Shown: positions 18,634-27,990 of the stretch, in pieces | How positions within the stretch are numbered: the first letter of the stretch is position 1 | Layout of the letters: every line of letters begins with the position of its first letter | DNA from: Actinomycetes bacterium | Lineage (GTDB): Bacteria > Actinomycetota > Acidimicrobiia > Acidimicrobiales > Bog-793 | Direction of reading: 5' to 3' | NCBI GenBank assembly: GCA_021796535.1 | Contig: JAKABW010000002.1 | Span: 88,964 to 152,963 of the forward strand | DNA: 64,000 nt | Notes under the pieces: model-generated | What the model saw: the letters and a program-made list of their open reading frames with translations, nothing else | What the model was told of the DNA's origin: nothing | Databases searched by the model: none | Position numbers and translations under genes: made by a program

Positions 18634-20251
18634 GATTTCTGTGCCGGTTATGGGTGATGTTTGACGACGCAGAAGCCGTGGCGACGTCTATCGGATAAGA
18701 TTTGATGGCTTTGATCATGATCAGGGCATTTGCCGCCAGAGGAATTATCATAATCAAAAAAGTCCAGCGTAAAGAATCCGCGGTATGAGAACTTCCTCCC
18801 GCAAAAATATATTCTGAAACAAATCCGAACAGGGTCGGAGCCACCGCCTGTGCGGCTGTCCTCACGAAAGTTCGCGCCCCCTCTGCTCTTCCCCAAAGGA
18901 GAGGGGGAACTATATCCAGCCTGGCCGCGTCGATGGGAGGGTTCTGTGCGGCGAGTCCGAAGGCTGCCACCGTCAGATATGGCACGGCGGCGAGAGGGGA
19001 GTTTGTGATAAGAGCGGGGATAAAACAAATTGTGGTTAGGGAAGCCGCCCCTATGGCTATGTAAATGCGGCCGCGCAACACTCCGCGCTTTATCAAGGCA
19101 TCGCTGATGCGTCCGGCCAGCAACACTCCGGCGATGGCTCCCGCTCCGATGATCAACATCAGCAACCCGGCGAAAAATTGGTTGATTTTATACCATTTGG
19201 TCACGAATTCCATTCCGAAGGTGGCCACGCCTGCAAGGAAAAAATAGCCGCTTGCTCCGGCCGCTATCAGGATCATATTTGTGGGTATGCCCATGACGTA
19301 CTTTGTGGCAGTGACGATATTCAATTTGCGCGGATCTCTGCGCAAAATACGTTTGTAATCGGGTCGGATATTTAAATCGGAAGCCAGCCTCTGGGCATCC
19401 GTATTTCCGGCGTCTTGTTCGATGTTTTGAGTGACGTTGGAGTAGACGTATGTTTCCGGCCGTGCATTGGTATCCGGTGCTTGCCCGCCGTCTGATCTGG
19501 TGTAATCAAAGGGAACATTCTCTCGGTCTTGTTGTTGCTGATCGTTTTGTGCGTTCCCGGATCGTATTCTTCTGCCGCGTTTTGGCTCGGGCAGCTTAAA
19601 GAGAAATCTGGCCAAAATAAAACCGGGAATTGAAAGAATAAAAAAAGCTGCTCTCCAGCTGATGACGGAGACGTCGCCCGTTACCTCAAAACCCACGCCG
19701 GCACCCAGAAGTTCTCCCGTCAGGATATAACCGTAAATGCGGCCTCTTTCTGTGCCTGGGAAGTAATCGCCCACCAGAGAGGCGGTAATGGGCCCGGCTG
19801 CCGCGGTGATAAAACCCAAAAACACCCTTGTCATGAGGAGCCCGTCAAAGGTGCTGACCGTGGCGCTCCAGACCATGGTGATGCCCCATAAGAGTACGGC
19901 CAGAGCCAATATGGTGGTTCTTCTGAGCCTGTCTGCCGCAACCCCGAAAGGAAGGCTTCCCACGGCTGCCAGGAGGGAAGGAACGGTTACAAGCAGACCT
20001 ATGTCCGTGTTGGTGATGTGGAGCTGGGCGATAAGCTGGGAGGCCGAAGCTCCGACGGTTGCGGTGTCGGCGCTGGCCAAGCCGAGTACGCACGCCAAAA
20101 CCACTATAATGCGGGTCCGCTCTTTGCCTCCCAAAACGTTTTCCAATTGACGGTGCGTCCAGGAAGCCAGCACCGATATATTGACGGTTTTTCTTGTCGG
20201 ATAGTCGGGTAAATTAGGTTGCTGCGATATGGGCAGATCAGGTCCTGTCAA
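18626..20251 (-). CDS. MFS transporter
   Basis: LASADTATVGASASQLIAQLHITNTDIGLLVTVPSLLAAVGSLPFGVAADRLRR; central charged loop between TM bundles. Confidence 0.88.
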   Translation of the reverse strand: MTGPDLPISQQPNLPDYPTRKTVNISVLASWTHRQLENVLGGKERTRIIVVLACVLGLASADTATVGASASQLIAQLHITNTDIGLLVTVPSLLAAVGSLPFGVAADRLRRTTILALAVLLWGITMVWSATVSTFDGLLMTRVFLGFITAAAGPITASLVGDYFPGTERGRIYGYILTGELLGAGVGFEVTGDVSVISWRAAFFILSIPGFILARFLFKLPEPKRGRRIRSGNAQNDQQQQDRENVPFDYTRSDGGQAPDTNARPETYVYSNVTQNIEQDAGNTDAQRLASDLNIRPDYKRILRRDPRKLNIVTATKYVMGIPTNMILIAAGASGYFFLAGVATFGMEFVTKWYKINQFFAGLLMLIIGAGAIAGVLLAGRISDALIKRGVLRGRIYIAIGAASLTTICFIPALITNSPLAAVPYLTVAAFGLAAQNPPIDAARLDIVPPLLWGRAEGARTFVRTAAQAVAPTLFGFVSEYIFAGGSSHTADSLRWTFLIMIIPLAANALIMIKAIKSYPIDVATASASSNITHNRHRNPT

Positions 20252-20407
20252 GAAGTTCTCCGATTATTTTATTTATTAAAATCATTTTAAGATCCGGGAT
20301 CCGCATAAACAGCCTACCGAGAATAATATTTCTGACTCTATACTACAATTCTACCTTCGCGTTACAATTGTATATGAGATCCGATTGGGAATATCGCTGG
20401 GCAATTT

Positions 20408-20791
20408 ATGGGAAGCATGGAAAACAATTCTTTGTGTAGGGTCGAAATAGGTATTGATGCGCTCGATATTTATAAAATGGCCTTTTTTTGGTCGAAGGCT
20501 CTCGGTTATCAAATAGGCGACTTGGACGGGGACGGTATCTATTTGGATCTCGTTCCGCCGATGCCCGCCATGCCTGTGGTCTTCGTGCAAAAAGTATCGG
20601 AAAAATCAAAAGAAAAAAATTCTTTCCATATAGATATTTATACAAACAATTTTGAAGAAAAAATTCGTGAGCTGTCGGAAATGGGTGCAGGATTGAAAGG
20701 GGGACCGCAAACGGGCGCCGAAGGCGGTCTGTGGCAAATAATGACCGACGTAGAAGGCAACGAATTTTGTGTATGCCTCGAAAACCAATGA
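20408..20791 (+). CDS. VOC/glyoxalase-like protein
   Basis: Short ORF with IDALDIYKMAFFWSKALGYQIG...WQIMTDVEGNEFCVC. Confidence 0.75.
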   Translation: MGSMENNSLCRVEIGIDALDIYKMAFFWSKALGYQIGDLDGDGIYLDLVPPMPAMPVVFVQKVSEKSKEKNSFHIDIYTNNFEEKIRELSEMGAGLKGGPQTGAEGGLWQIMTDVEGNEFCVCLENQ

Positions 20792-20886
20792 CAATTGCCG
20801 GGCACTTCGGCATCGCTAAATTCTGTGATAAAGATAAATAGGTCGAATATTTGATAAAAGTGTTGATAGTATAATAAGCGCAAGAT

Positions 20887-20964
20887 GGTGGTCGTAGCTC
20901 AGCTGGTTAGAGCGCTAGGTTGTGGCCCTAGAGGTCGCGGGTTCGAATCCCGTCGGTCACCCCA
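20887..20964 (+). tRNA. tRNA-His (GTG)
   Basis: Cloverleaf with anticodon loop TTGTGGC, T-arm gcgggttcgaatcccgt, encoded CCA; G-1 (20887) opposite C73 (20961), a His identity feature. Confidence 0.95.
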
Positions 20965-20993
20965 TTTTTCCGTTAATCTCGTGCTCCGTTTAC

Positions 20994-21017
20994 AGAGGTC
21001 GCGGGTTTGAATCCCGT
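20994..21017 (+). repeat. Partial copy of the tRNA-His variable/T-arm region
   Basis: agaggtcgcgggtttgaatcccgt versus agaggtcgcgggttcgaatcccgt at 20930-20953 (23/24 identical). Confidence 0.9.
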
Positions 21018-21141
21018 GACAGTTTCTTTTGTCCCTATTCCGCTTCGAGAACAGGTCTCTTGCATCGGCATCACCGCCGGGGAAGCGGGCAGCGTCTGTC
21101 TTTTAAGGTTGGCGATGCGAAGGTAACATATGGCGTCAAGG

Positions 21142-21178
21142 CCCCGACCTTTTTGCAAACAGAGCGTAAAGGTCGGGG
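21142..21178 (+). other. Strong hairpin upstream of tatA/B (11-bp stem, 15-nt loop)
   Basis: ccccgaccttt...aaaggtcgggg, perfect inverted repeat, no T-tract on either strand. Confidence 0.7.
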
Positions 21179-21217
21179 GAGGCCGGTGTCGGCGGATCTT
21201 TTGCTATACTGAGTCCG

Positions 21218-21739
21218 GTGTTTGGCAGCTTGGATCCGGAAAAGTTACTTTTTGTATTTGTGGTGGCTGTCATAGTCTTCGGTCCCGATAAGCTGCCGCA
21301 AATAGCAAAACAACTGGCATATCTCGTAAAAAAATGGCATGAGTTGCGCGACAACACAATGGGGGAGCTGAAGTCGGGGTTCAAAGAATTTACGGGTACC
21401 GAAATGCCTTCTTATAAGACTGCTTCGATCAGCTCCTTTTTACTCGGGGACACAAAAAGTCCCCGCGACGGCGGAGAACCGGGCGCAAGCAAAGATCCGG
21501 GTGGCGAAACTCCCGGCAAAGGTGCTTTGGGTTCCGATTTGTCGGAACAAGACGGGGTCGTTGTGCAAATCACCGGCGCGGGTGTTTCCCTCTCCGGGCC
21601 TGTCGCTTCTCCGGATTTTACAAGTCAAAATCCCGGAGAAGGAGATGAGAGCGGGGTTTGCGGAGAAGAGGGAGCGGAAGAAGTTCCGACAGACGGCTTT
21701 GGCATGGGCACGGGCTTTTATGACCCGAGTTTCAATTGA
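21218..21739 (+). CDS. Sec-independent translocase TatA/TatB family protein
   Basis: GSLDPEKLLFVFVVAVIVFGPDKLPQIAKQLAYLVKKWHELRD; GTG start. Confidence 0.85.
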   Translation: MFGSLDPEKLLFVFVVAVIVFGPDKLPQIAKQLAYLVKKWHELRDNTMGELKSGFKEFTGTEMPSYKTASISSFLLGDTKSPRDGGEPGASKDPGGETPGKGALGSDLSEQDGVVVQITGAGVSLSGPVASPDFTSQNPGEGDESGVCGEEGAEEVPTDGFGMGTGFYDPSFN

Positions 21740-21788
21740 GAGAAGAAGTATTTTATGTTTTTTTCTTTAAAATTTGGAACCGTGACTC

Positions 21789-22670
21789 ATGACTGATTCC
21801 GGGACTGCCGCAAGTAAAGAGAATACTTTTGGACAACCGGTCTCGGACCACTTGGCGCGCCGGACAACTTCCCGATTTCCGTCTAAGTTCAAAAATCCGG
21901 ACTCCATGACCCTAAGAGAACATCTGGCGGAGCTGAGGTGGCGTTTAATCGCTTCGGTGGCGGTCTATGCCTTCATGTCTGTTCTGGCATACTTTTTGTA
22001 TCCCCATATACTTTCCTTTTTGGAAGGACCTTATTGCAGGTCTGTAGTTCATTCCTACAAGCAGTGCGGACTTTACGTGCAGGGTCCTCTGGACGGTTTC
22101 ACGATCAGACTGAACACTTCCGCGTACGCGGCTTTTCTGTTGTCGCTTCCCGTGGTTTGTTACCAAATGTGGCGCTTTGTAACGCCCGGTTTGAAATCGA
22201 ATGAGCGGCATATCGCGGTTATGTTTTCGGCTTCGGCTGTTGTGCTGTTTACCTTCGGGGTTTATGTGGCGTGGCTTACCTTTCCCCATGCGTTGGGATT
22301 TTTAAATTCGGCCAGCGGCCCCGGCATCAAAGATTTGTATACCCCACAGAAATATATCTCTTTGATTTTGGCGCTTATGGCCATTTTTGGGGTGACGTTT
22401 GAATTTCCGGTCTTTTTGGTGGCCTTGGAGATGGCCGGGGCGGTTTCACCGCAGAGGCTTTCCGCCTGGAGAAGACCGGCAATTGTCTTGATTGTCTTGG
22501 TTGCCGCCATCGTCACTCCAAGCTCTGATCCGTTTTCCATGTTTGCCATGGCGATCCCTCTGTTGGTATTTTACGAGGTGTCGATCGTGGTGGGTAAGAT
22601 CGTCTGGCACAGGAAAAAAAACCATACAAAAAACGATATTTCTGCCAGTGAGTCTATTTATAAAGCATGA
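21789..22670 (+). CDS. tatC: Sec-independent protein translocase TatC
   Basis: DSMTLREHLAELRWRLIASV...GPLDGFTIRLNTSAYAAFLLSLPVVCYQMWRFVTPGL. Confidence 0.95.
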   Translation: MTDSGTAASKENTFGQPVSDHLARRTTSRFPSKFKNPDSMTLREHLAELRWRLIASVAVYAFMSVLAYFLYPHILSFLEGPYCRSVVHSYKQCGLYVQGPLDGFTIRLNTSAYAAFLLSLPVVCYQMWRFVTPGLKSNERHIAVMFSASAVVLFTFGVYVAWLTFPHALGFLNSASGPGIKDLYTPQKYISLILALMAIFGVTFEFPVFLVALEMAGAVSPQRLSAWRRPAIVLIVLVAAIVTPSSDPFSMFAMAIPLLVFYEVSIVVGKIVWHRKKNHTKNDISASESIYKA

Positions 22671-22708
22671 TAATAACATATTTGTTATTTTTGTTCTAAT
22701 CTAGAGCT

Positions 22709-24352
22709 ATGTCCATCTATGCATCGGAAAATTTCACAGAAGAGGAAAAGAATAAACTCAGGCCGTACTTTACAAACCTTGAAGGTCCCGTTTTTGCTCT
22801 TGTAAATTTGCCGGAGGTTGTCAAAGGAGCGCTTTTTGCCCGCTATTCGCGTTCCGGAAAGAGTTTGAGAAGACTTTTTTTGGATGAGTTTGCCGACAAT
22901 TGGGATCTTTATATTTCCGAAGCTTCGGACAAAACGATTGGGGTAAAAAGAGCGGAAAAACTTTATGAAACCGTATTTTTGGAATACGGCGATGATTCGG
23001 TGGCCCAACTGGGCGGAGTTCACCTGGCATGCGAACAGGTCTCCAATCTGCTGACAAAAATTTTGGAACGGGGAAGGCTCATGTCGTACTTGGAGCAATC
23101 CACTAGGTATATCCAGTATGACCTGCCTCTTCCTTCCGGTGGTTACAGATACCACAGAGATCCCGGTGTTTTAAATTCTTCTCTGTCCGACAGGTACATA
23201 AATGACATGGACCGTATTTTTGCCATATACGGTCAGCTGTACGAACAGACAAACGCGTATTTGCTGGATACCTATTTTCCCGAAGGGGGAGATACCGCTA
23301 CAAAACCGGAATTGCGTGCCCTTAAGGCTTTGTCTCTGGATTTGCTGAGGGGTATTTTGCCGATAGGGACGGTTTCCAATATGGGCATTTACGCAAGCGG
23401 ACAGGCTTTTGAACAATTGCTTCTCCGGATGATGGCCAGTGACCTCCCCGAAGCCCGTTCTTACGGCGAGATGATGAAAACAGAACTGATGAAAGTCATA
23501 CCTGATTTTTTGTCCAGAATCGACAGAAGAGAAAGAGGCGGGGTCTGGGCGGACTACATTGCCGACTGCCGTCACGGTACGCAAAAGGCAGTAGGCGCCG
23601 TTTTGTACTCCGGCAAGTCCGGGAATACCCCGGTTTCAGCCTCACTCCCGACTCCGACTCCGACAAGCATCAAACTGGTAAGCCATGACGTCGACGGAGA
23701 AACAAAAGTGTTGGAGGCCATTCTCTTTGCCTGCACCGATTTGAGTCACGACGAAATCAAAGCCATGCTGCCCCTGGACAAAGATAAAGCCGGGGCAATA
23801 TTTGATGCTTACGTGGGAGAGAGACTGAATCGTCGCCACAAGCCGGGAAGGGCATTTGAAAGCACCGTATACAACTTTGAAATTATTTCGGATTACGGGG
23901 CTTTCAGGGATTTGCAACGTCACAGGATGCTGACGGTAGAGTGGCAAGACCCCAATCCGGATTTGGGTTTTTATGTCCCGACAGAAATTGTCAAAGCTGG
24001 GCTTGACGTTTTATATCTGGAATCAGTGCAAATTTCTGTTGAGCTTTATCATGCCCTGCGGCAAAATTTCCCGTTTCAGGCACTTTACGCTCTGCCGATG
24101 GCGACAAATATTCGTTATAAACTCGAGTTGAATGCCAGAGAAGCCATGCACCTGATCGAGTTGCGCTCCTCCCCGCAAGGCCATCCGAATTACCGCTATA
24201 TCGCTCAGGAGATGTATCGGCTTATCAAGAACGAAGCGGGACACGGTCTAATTGCATCGGCAATGAAATACACGGACTTTTCCGAAGTGCAAATAGGCAG
24301 ACTCGAAGCGGAAAAAAGAATCGAAAACAAAATTGACAGAACAGATAAATAG
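22709..24352 (+). CDS. Tandem-domain ThyX-like (flavin-dependent thymidylate synthase family) protein
   Basis: N-half ERGRLMSYLEQSTRYIQYD; C-half FRDLQRHRMLTVEW and LELNAREAMHLIELRSSPQGHPNYR, all ThyX-like. Confidence 0.75.
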   Translation: MSIYASENFTEEEKNKLRPYFTNLEGPVFALVNLPEVVKGALFARYSRSGKSLRRLFLDEFADNWDLYISEASDKTIGVKRAEKLYETVFLEYGDDSVAQLGGVHLACEQVSNLLTKILERGRLMSYLEQSTRYIQYDLPLPSGGYRYHRDPGVLNSSLSDRYINDMDRIFAIYGQLYEQTNAYLLDTYFPEGGDTATKPELRALKALSLDLLRGILPIGTVSNMGIYASGQAFEQLLLRMMASDLPEARSYGEMMKTELMKVIPDFLSRIDRRERGGVWADYIADCRHGTQKAVGAVLYSGKSGNTPVSASLPTPTPTSIKLVSHDVDGETKVLEAILFACTDLSHDEIKAMLPLDKDKAGAIFDAYVGERLNRRHKPGRAFESTVYNFEIISDYGAFRDLQRHRMLTVEWQDPNPDLGFYVPTEIVKAGLDVLYLESVQISVELYHALRQNFPFQALYALPMATNIRYKLELNAREAMHLIELRSSPQGHPNYRYIAQEMYRLIKNEAGHGLIASAMKYTDFSEVQIGRLEAEKRIENKIDRTDK

Positions 24353-24384
24353 TGCCTTTTTTTGAAATAGGGGCACTGTTTTGT
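24351..24384 (+). terminator. Terminator-like hairpin after the ThyX-like gene
   Basis: agtgcc...ggcact followed by gttttgtt. Confidence 0.45.
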
Positions 24385-24586
24385 TCCGAACGATTTGTTC
24401 CGAACCTATTTCGGCAAAATGTTTGGGAAAGTGTTGAAACTGGGCAATAAATAATGACTCTGTATTATAACGGATATGATTGAGAGGCTAATATTTGCCG
24501 TATTGTAATAGGGATGAGTGTTTGGCGTATGAAAACTTACGGCAGCAGGGAACAGTTTTTGGCAGAAAGAAATTGAGGACCGATTA

Positions 24587-25165
24587 ATGAGTGTATTTGA
24601 TGACGATCTTAATCACGATTCAGACGACATCGATAACCTTGATTTAGAGGACGGCTTGGACGCCTTGGAGGATTTGGACGACTTGGAGGATTTGGAGGAT
24701 ATCGATACTCTGGATCTCGATGACGAGTTGGTAGGTTTGGATGAAATAGATGATCTGACCGAAATCGATGAAGTGGATGATCTGGATTTGGCCGACGATG
24801 TTGACTTGCTGGACGAAGACGAGTCCCAACTTGAGTCCGTAAAAAGAAAATCTTCTTCAAAGAAAAGATCCGTTGCTTCCGATATCCAAGACGGGGAAAC
24901 GGCTTCGCAGGATTTTTCCGATGACGACGACGAAGAAGAAGACGAGGAGGAAGAAGCCAGCCTGGACGAAATCTTAAAAGAGCGTTTGGTAGTGGATGAT
25001 GCGGATGAAGATGAACTGGAATCCCGCGATGACGACAGAATAGACGAACTGGATCAGGTACTGCCTAAGCAGCCCGACGAATTTGTCTGTCAATCGTGTT
25101 TTTTGGTGAAAAAACAAATTCAGTTGGCTGACAAAAAGCGCATGATTTGCAGGGATTGCATATGA
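24587..25165 (+). CDS. Very acidic protein with C-terminal zinc-ribbon-like motif (DUF4193-like)
   Basis: Asp/Glu-rich N-terminus; FVCQSCFLVKKQIQLADKKRMICRDCI has CxxC...CxxC. Confidence 0.75.
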   Translation: MSVFDDDLNHDSDDIDNLDLEDGLDALEDLDDLEDLEDIDTLDLDDELVGLDEIDDLTEIDEVDDLDLADDVDLLDEDESQLESVKRKSSSKKRSVASDIQDGETASQDFSDDDDEEEDEEEEASLDEILKERLVVDDADEDELESRDDDRIDELDQVLPKQPDEFVCQSCFLVKKQIQLADKKRMICRDCI

Positions 25166-25731
25166 ATGACAGACCCGAGAACGGGTATCAGGATCTGGGA
25201 ACACTTCTTGTTGACTTAATGTTTTACGCCCCACTCGGGTTTGCGGCAAAACGGGCGGGCGCCGTTTCTTTGAAAATCTCCAAAAGGTCGCAAGAAATTG
25301 CGGTGTCCGGCAATTCTGCCAAACTGATCGGTCGGTTTGCGATGGCAACGGCAAAGCAAAAAACAGCCAGACTCCTCTCTTCCGCCGTCTCTTTCCCGGC
25401 AGAGAACGAAAATGCCGCGCCGACCGCCGACAAGACCGGGGAACCGGCGGTCGCGCATTCCGCTTCGTACACTTCTCCCGATGCGGCGCAGGTAATCGAT
25501 GAGCGGGAAAGCCAAGTCAGCAAAACCGGAGGCGACGCCGTCGGGGAGTCGGATTTGCCGATACGCGGATACGATACCTTGGCTGCCAGTCAAATTATAA
25601 AGAAACTGGATTCCTTGGACGGAAATGAATTGCGGGTTATCCGGCAGTACGAGTCGGGAAAAAGATCGCGGAGAACAATTTTGGCTAAGATTGACCATCT
25701 TATTCAGTCCTTCGGCAAAGGCGGGTTATGA
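25147..25731 (+). CDS. Conserved hypothetical protein
   Basis: Open frame in operon context; C-terminal ASQIIKKLDSLDGNELRVIRQYESGKRSRRTILAKIDHL; true start probably ATG near 25162. Confidence 0.65.
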   Translation: MQGLHMNDRPENGYQDLGTLLVDLMFYAPLGFAAKRAGAVSLKISKRSQEIAVSGNSAKLIGRFAMATAKQKTARLLSSAVSFPAENENAAPTADKTGEPAVAHSASYTSPDAAQVIDERESQVSKTGGDAVGESDLPIRGYDTLAASQIIKKLDSLDGNELRVIRQYESGKRSRRTILAKIDHLIQSFGKGGL

Positions 25732-26249
25732 CCAATTCCGGTAACTCTTCAAACATAATAGCGAGACGGGCAAAGCCAAAAGACGTACTGGCGATTTCCA
25801 CGCTTTGCAGGATGGCCATCGATGAGCTCTCTTCCGAGCGCGGCGGAGTTTTGTTGGTGGGCGCTTCGGACAGCGGCTGTATGGGGCTTGACGCGGAGCT
25901 GACGGCGCTTTCAAGCGGGCAATTGGAAAACGACAATTATGAATTAAATTATCATTGGTTTGTCGGGGTCGTAAACGATACTCCGGTGGGAGCGGCATTT
26001 ATCAGAGTCGTCAAGCTGCATCATCTCAGCATCGCCCAGGTAGAGTTGCTTTACGTGGAAAAAAGTTCGCGGGGACACGGTATAGGCAGTGCCATTCTGC
26101 AACTTTTAACCAAGTGGGCGACCCGGAAATCCTGTGTGGGTATAGACATACCGGCTTTACCGGGAAAAAGGGAAACGAAAGTTTTTTTGGAAGCAAACGG
26201 ATACAAAGCAAGATCCATAGCGATGTTTAAAGAAGTTGATCCAGTCTGA
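25728..26249 (+). CDS. GNAT-family acetyltransferase
   Basis: VELLYVEKSSRGHGIGSAILQLLTKWA acetyl-CoA-binding motif. Confidence 0.85.
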   Translation: MTNSGNSSNIIARRAKPKDVLAISTLCRMAIDELSSERGGVLLVGASDSGCMGLDAELTALSSGQLENDNYELNYHWFVGVVNDTPVGAAFIRVVKLHHLSIAQVELLYVEKSSRGHGIGSAILQLLTKWATRKSCVGIDIPALPGKRETKVFLEANGYKARSIAMFKEVDPV

Positions 26250-26309
26250 CGGGGTTCCTTTCCGGAGAAAAATAAAGTTTTTTCTCCGGCGCATATCCCG
26301 GATATCTTT

Positions 26310-27731
26310 TTATTCGGAGACAGATGCCCGCTTTTCTTCGCTTTCCGTGCTGTCTGCCGTGTCGTTTGCGACGGCGCTTGCCCCGGTGTCTTTATGCCGG
26401 TGGCCGTTCTCTTCGCCGTGTTTGTGGTGTTGGTCGCCGTGATGGGCATTCGGGGGACCGGGCGGGGGTGGCATTGCCACGCCGAGCAAATGTGCCAACG
26501 ACGGAATCCTGCCCAGTTCTTTCACCGCCTCTTTTTTGACATCGGCGTGATCGGGAATTCCAATCGGCTTGATGAGTCTTTTAACGGGAGACGCTGCCGC
26601 TGCTTCCACCAATGCCACCCAGCGTTCCGGGGATACTTCGGATGTCATGGCATTGCTTACGCTTTCGGCAAGCCTGGTTGCCAAAACAGCGGTGAGTCTT
26701 GCCGTCGGTTCCGGGGGTTTGGCCGACAACCGCAACGCTTGCAATATTTTATTGGTTTCCAGCGAGTGGGTAATGTCTGCTTCCCATTTGTTTCTCAGCT
26801 TTTCAAGTCTCTCCGAAAGAGATGTCCTGAGTTGCTGGAGCAGTCCGCGTCCTTCGTCGTCGCGGGGAACGGCCTGTGAGACGACGGCTCTGAGGTCGCG
26901 AAGCGAGATGCGGTCCAAAATAAGGATTGCCGCGTCGGCCCTGTCCCGCCACACGGCTTCTTTGACGTCGGAAAGGATTCTTTCCGCTATCTGCAAAATT
27001 CCGTCTTCCGACAGCCCGAGCCGACCCTCTTGTTTGGCGAGATCCTTTTCCTGCTGAAGGGCACGGCGCAAAGTCGGCATGCCGCCTGCGGCCAATTTCT
27101 CGGCAACCGGTATTTCTTCTGCGGAAAGTTTTTGGTATAAAGCGTCCAGGTGCTTATGCTGAGGGACAAGCCGTACCGCTCTCGGCTTTGTTGTCTGCGG
27201 AGCTTTGCGGAACGGTTTTCTTTCTCTGGCGTGAAGCGACTCCGTTCCTTCGATTTCCTGCAATGTCGCATCGGGAGAGGCATCTTGGGTGATATTTTTC
27301 AGAGCTGCTTCTCTGTGGGGTCTTTTCGGCCTGCCGGATTCGTTTTCCGGTAAAGTCGGACCGCCGGGGGACGTCCTTCTCGGTCCGCCGTTACCGACGG
27401 GAGGTCTTCGGTCGTCTCTGTCGCGACGCGGTTTGCTTCTGTCCCGTCCTTTGGGCGCCAGCTGAACAGTTACTTTCCCGTCCTGTTTTGTGCCGGTTAT
27501 TTCCAGGGTTGCCGCTTTGGGGGAAGAGGTTTTTGCGGGCATCAACTGTCTTACCCAGACCCCGTCCAAGTCGGTGTCAACTTCCGCGCGCAGCACGGTG
27601 CCGACTTTTGCGTCACCGGGCAGAGGCATTTCGTTTACCACGCCTTTTGGTTGAAGCGCACCTGCCGCACGCCATGTCCAACTTCCGTCGGAACGACAAC
27701 TTGTTATTTCAATATCAATACGACGAGACAT
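26310..27731 (-). CDS. Conserved hypothetical protein with basic/Pro-rich linker
   Basis: 473-aa ORF; MSRRIDIEITSCRSDGSWTWRAAGALQPKGVV then an RDRSKPRRDRDDRRPP linker. Confidence 0.65.
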   Translation of the reverse strand: MSRRIDIEITSCRSDGSWTWRAAGALQPKGVVNEMPLPGDAKVGTVLRAEVDTDLDGVWVRQLMPAKTSSPKAATLEITGTKQDGKVTVQLAPKGRDRSKPRRDRDDRRPPVGNGGPRRTSPGGPTLPENESGRPKRPHREAALKNITQDASPDATLQEIEGTESLHARERKPFRKAPQTTKPRAVRLVPQHKHLDALYQKLSAEEIPVAEKLAAGGMPTLRRALQQEKDLAKQEGRLGLSEDGILQIAERILSDVKEAVWRDRADAAILILDRISLRDLRAVVSQAVPRDDEGRGLLQQLRTSLSERLEKLRNKWEADITHSLETNKILQALRLSAKPPEPTARLTAVLATRLAESVSNAMTSEVSPERWVALVEAAAASPVKRLIKPIGIPDHADVKKEAVKELGRIPSLAHLLGVAMPPPPGPPNAHHGDQHHKHGEENGHRHKDTGASAVANDTADSTESEEKRASVSE

Positions 27732-27990
27732 ATTTTACAACCTACACAAATATCTTGACTTTATTTTGGGCATATGCATGTTTAGCAAAGTTTTTTTATG
27801 GAATTTCAAAAAAACACTCCGAATCTATAAATATCACTAATTGTAGTCACTTAAACACAATGAGTAGTTATAATACTATATGTGATGATTTTTACTATGA
27901 ATATCACTTTGAGTGTTTATGCAACCGATTTCCTCTCATTTTCTCAATTGTGCTTTTGGCAACACTCATCTCTTGCCAAGGAGGGCTTTT

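Noticed and set aside
24388-24400. LexA/SOS box (GAACgatttGTTC)
   Set aside because: Spacer is 5 bp rather than 4 and it is about 180 bp from the next gene; reported only as a palindrome pair.
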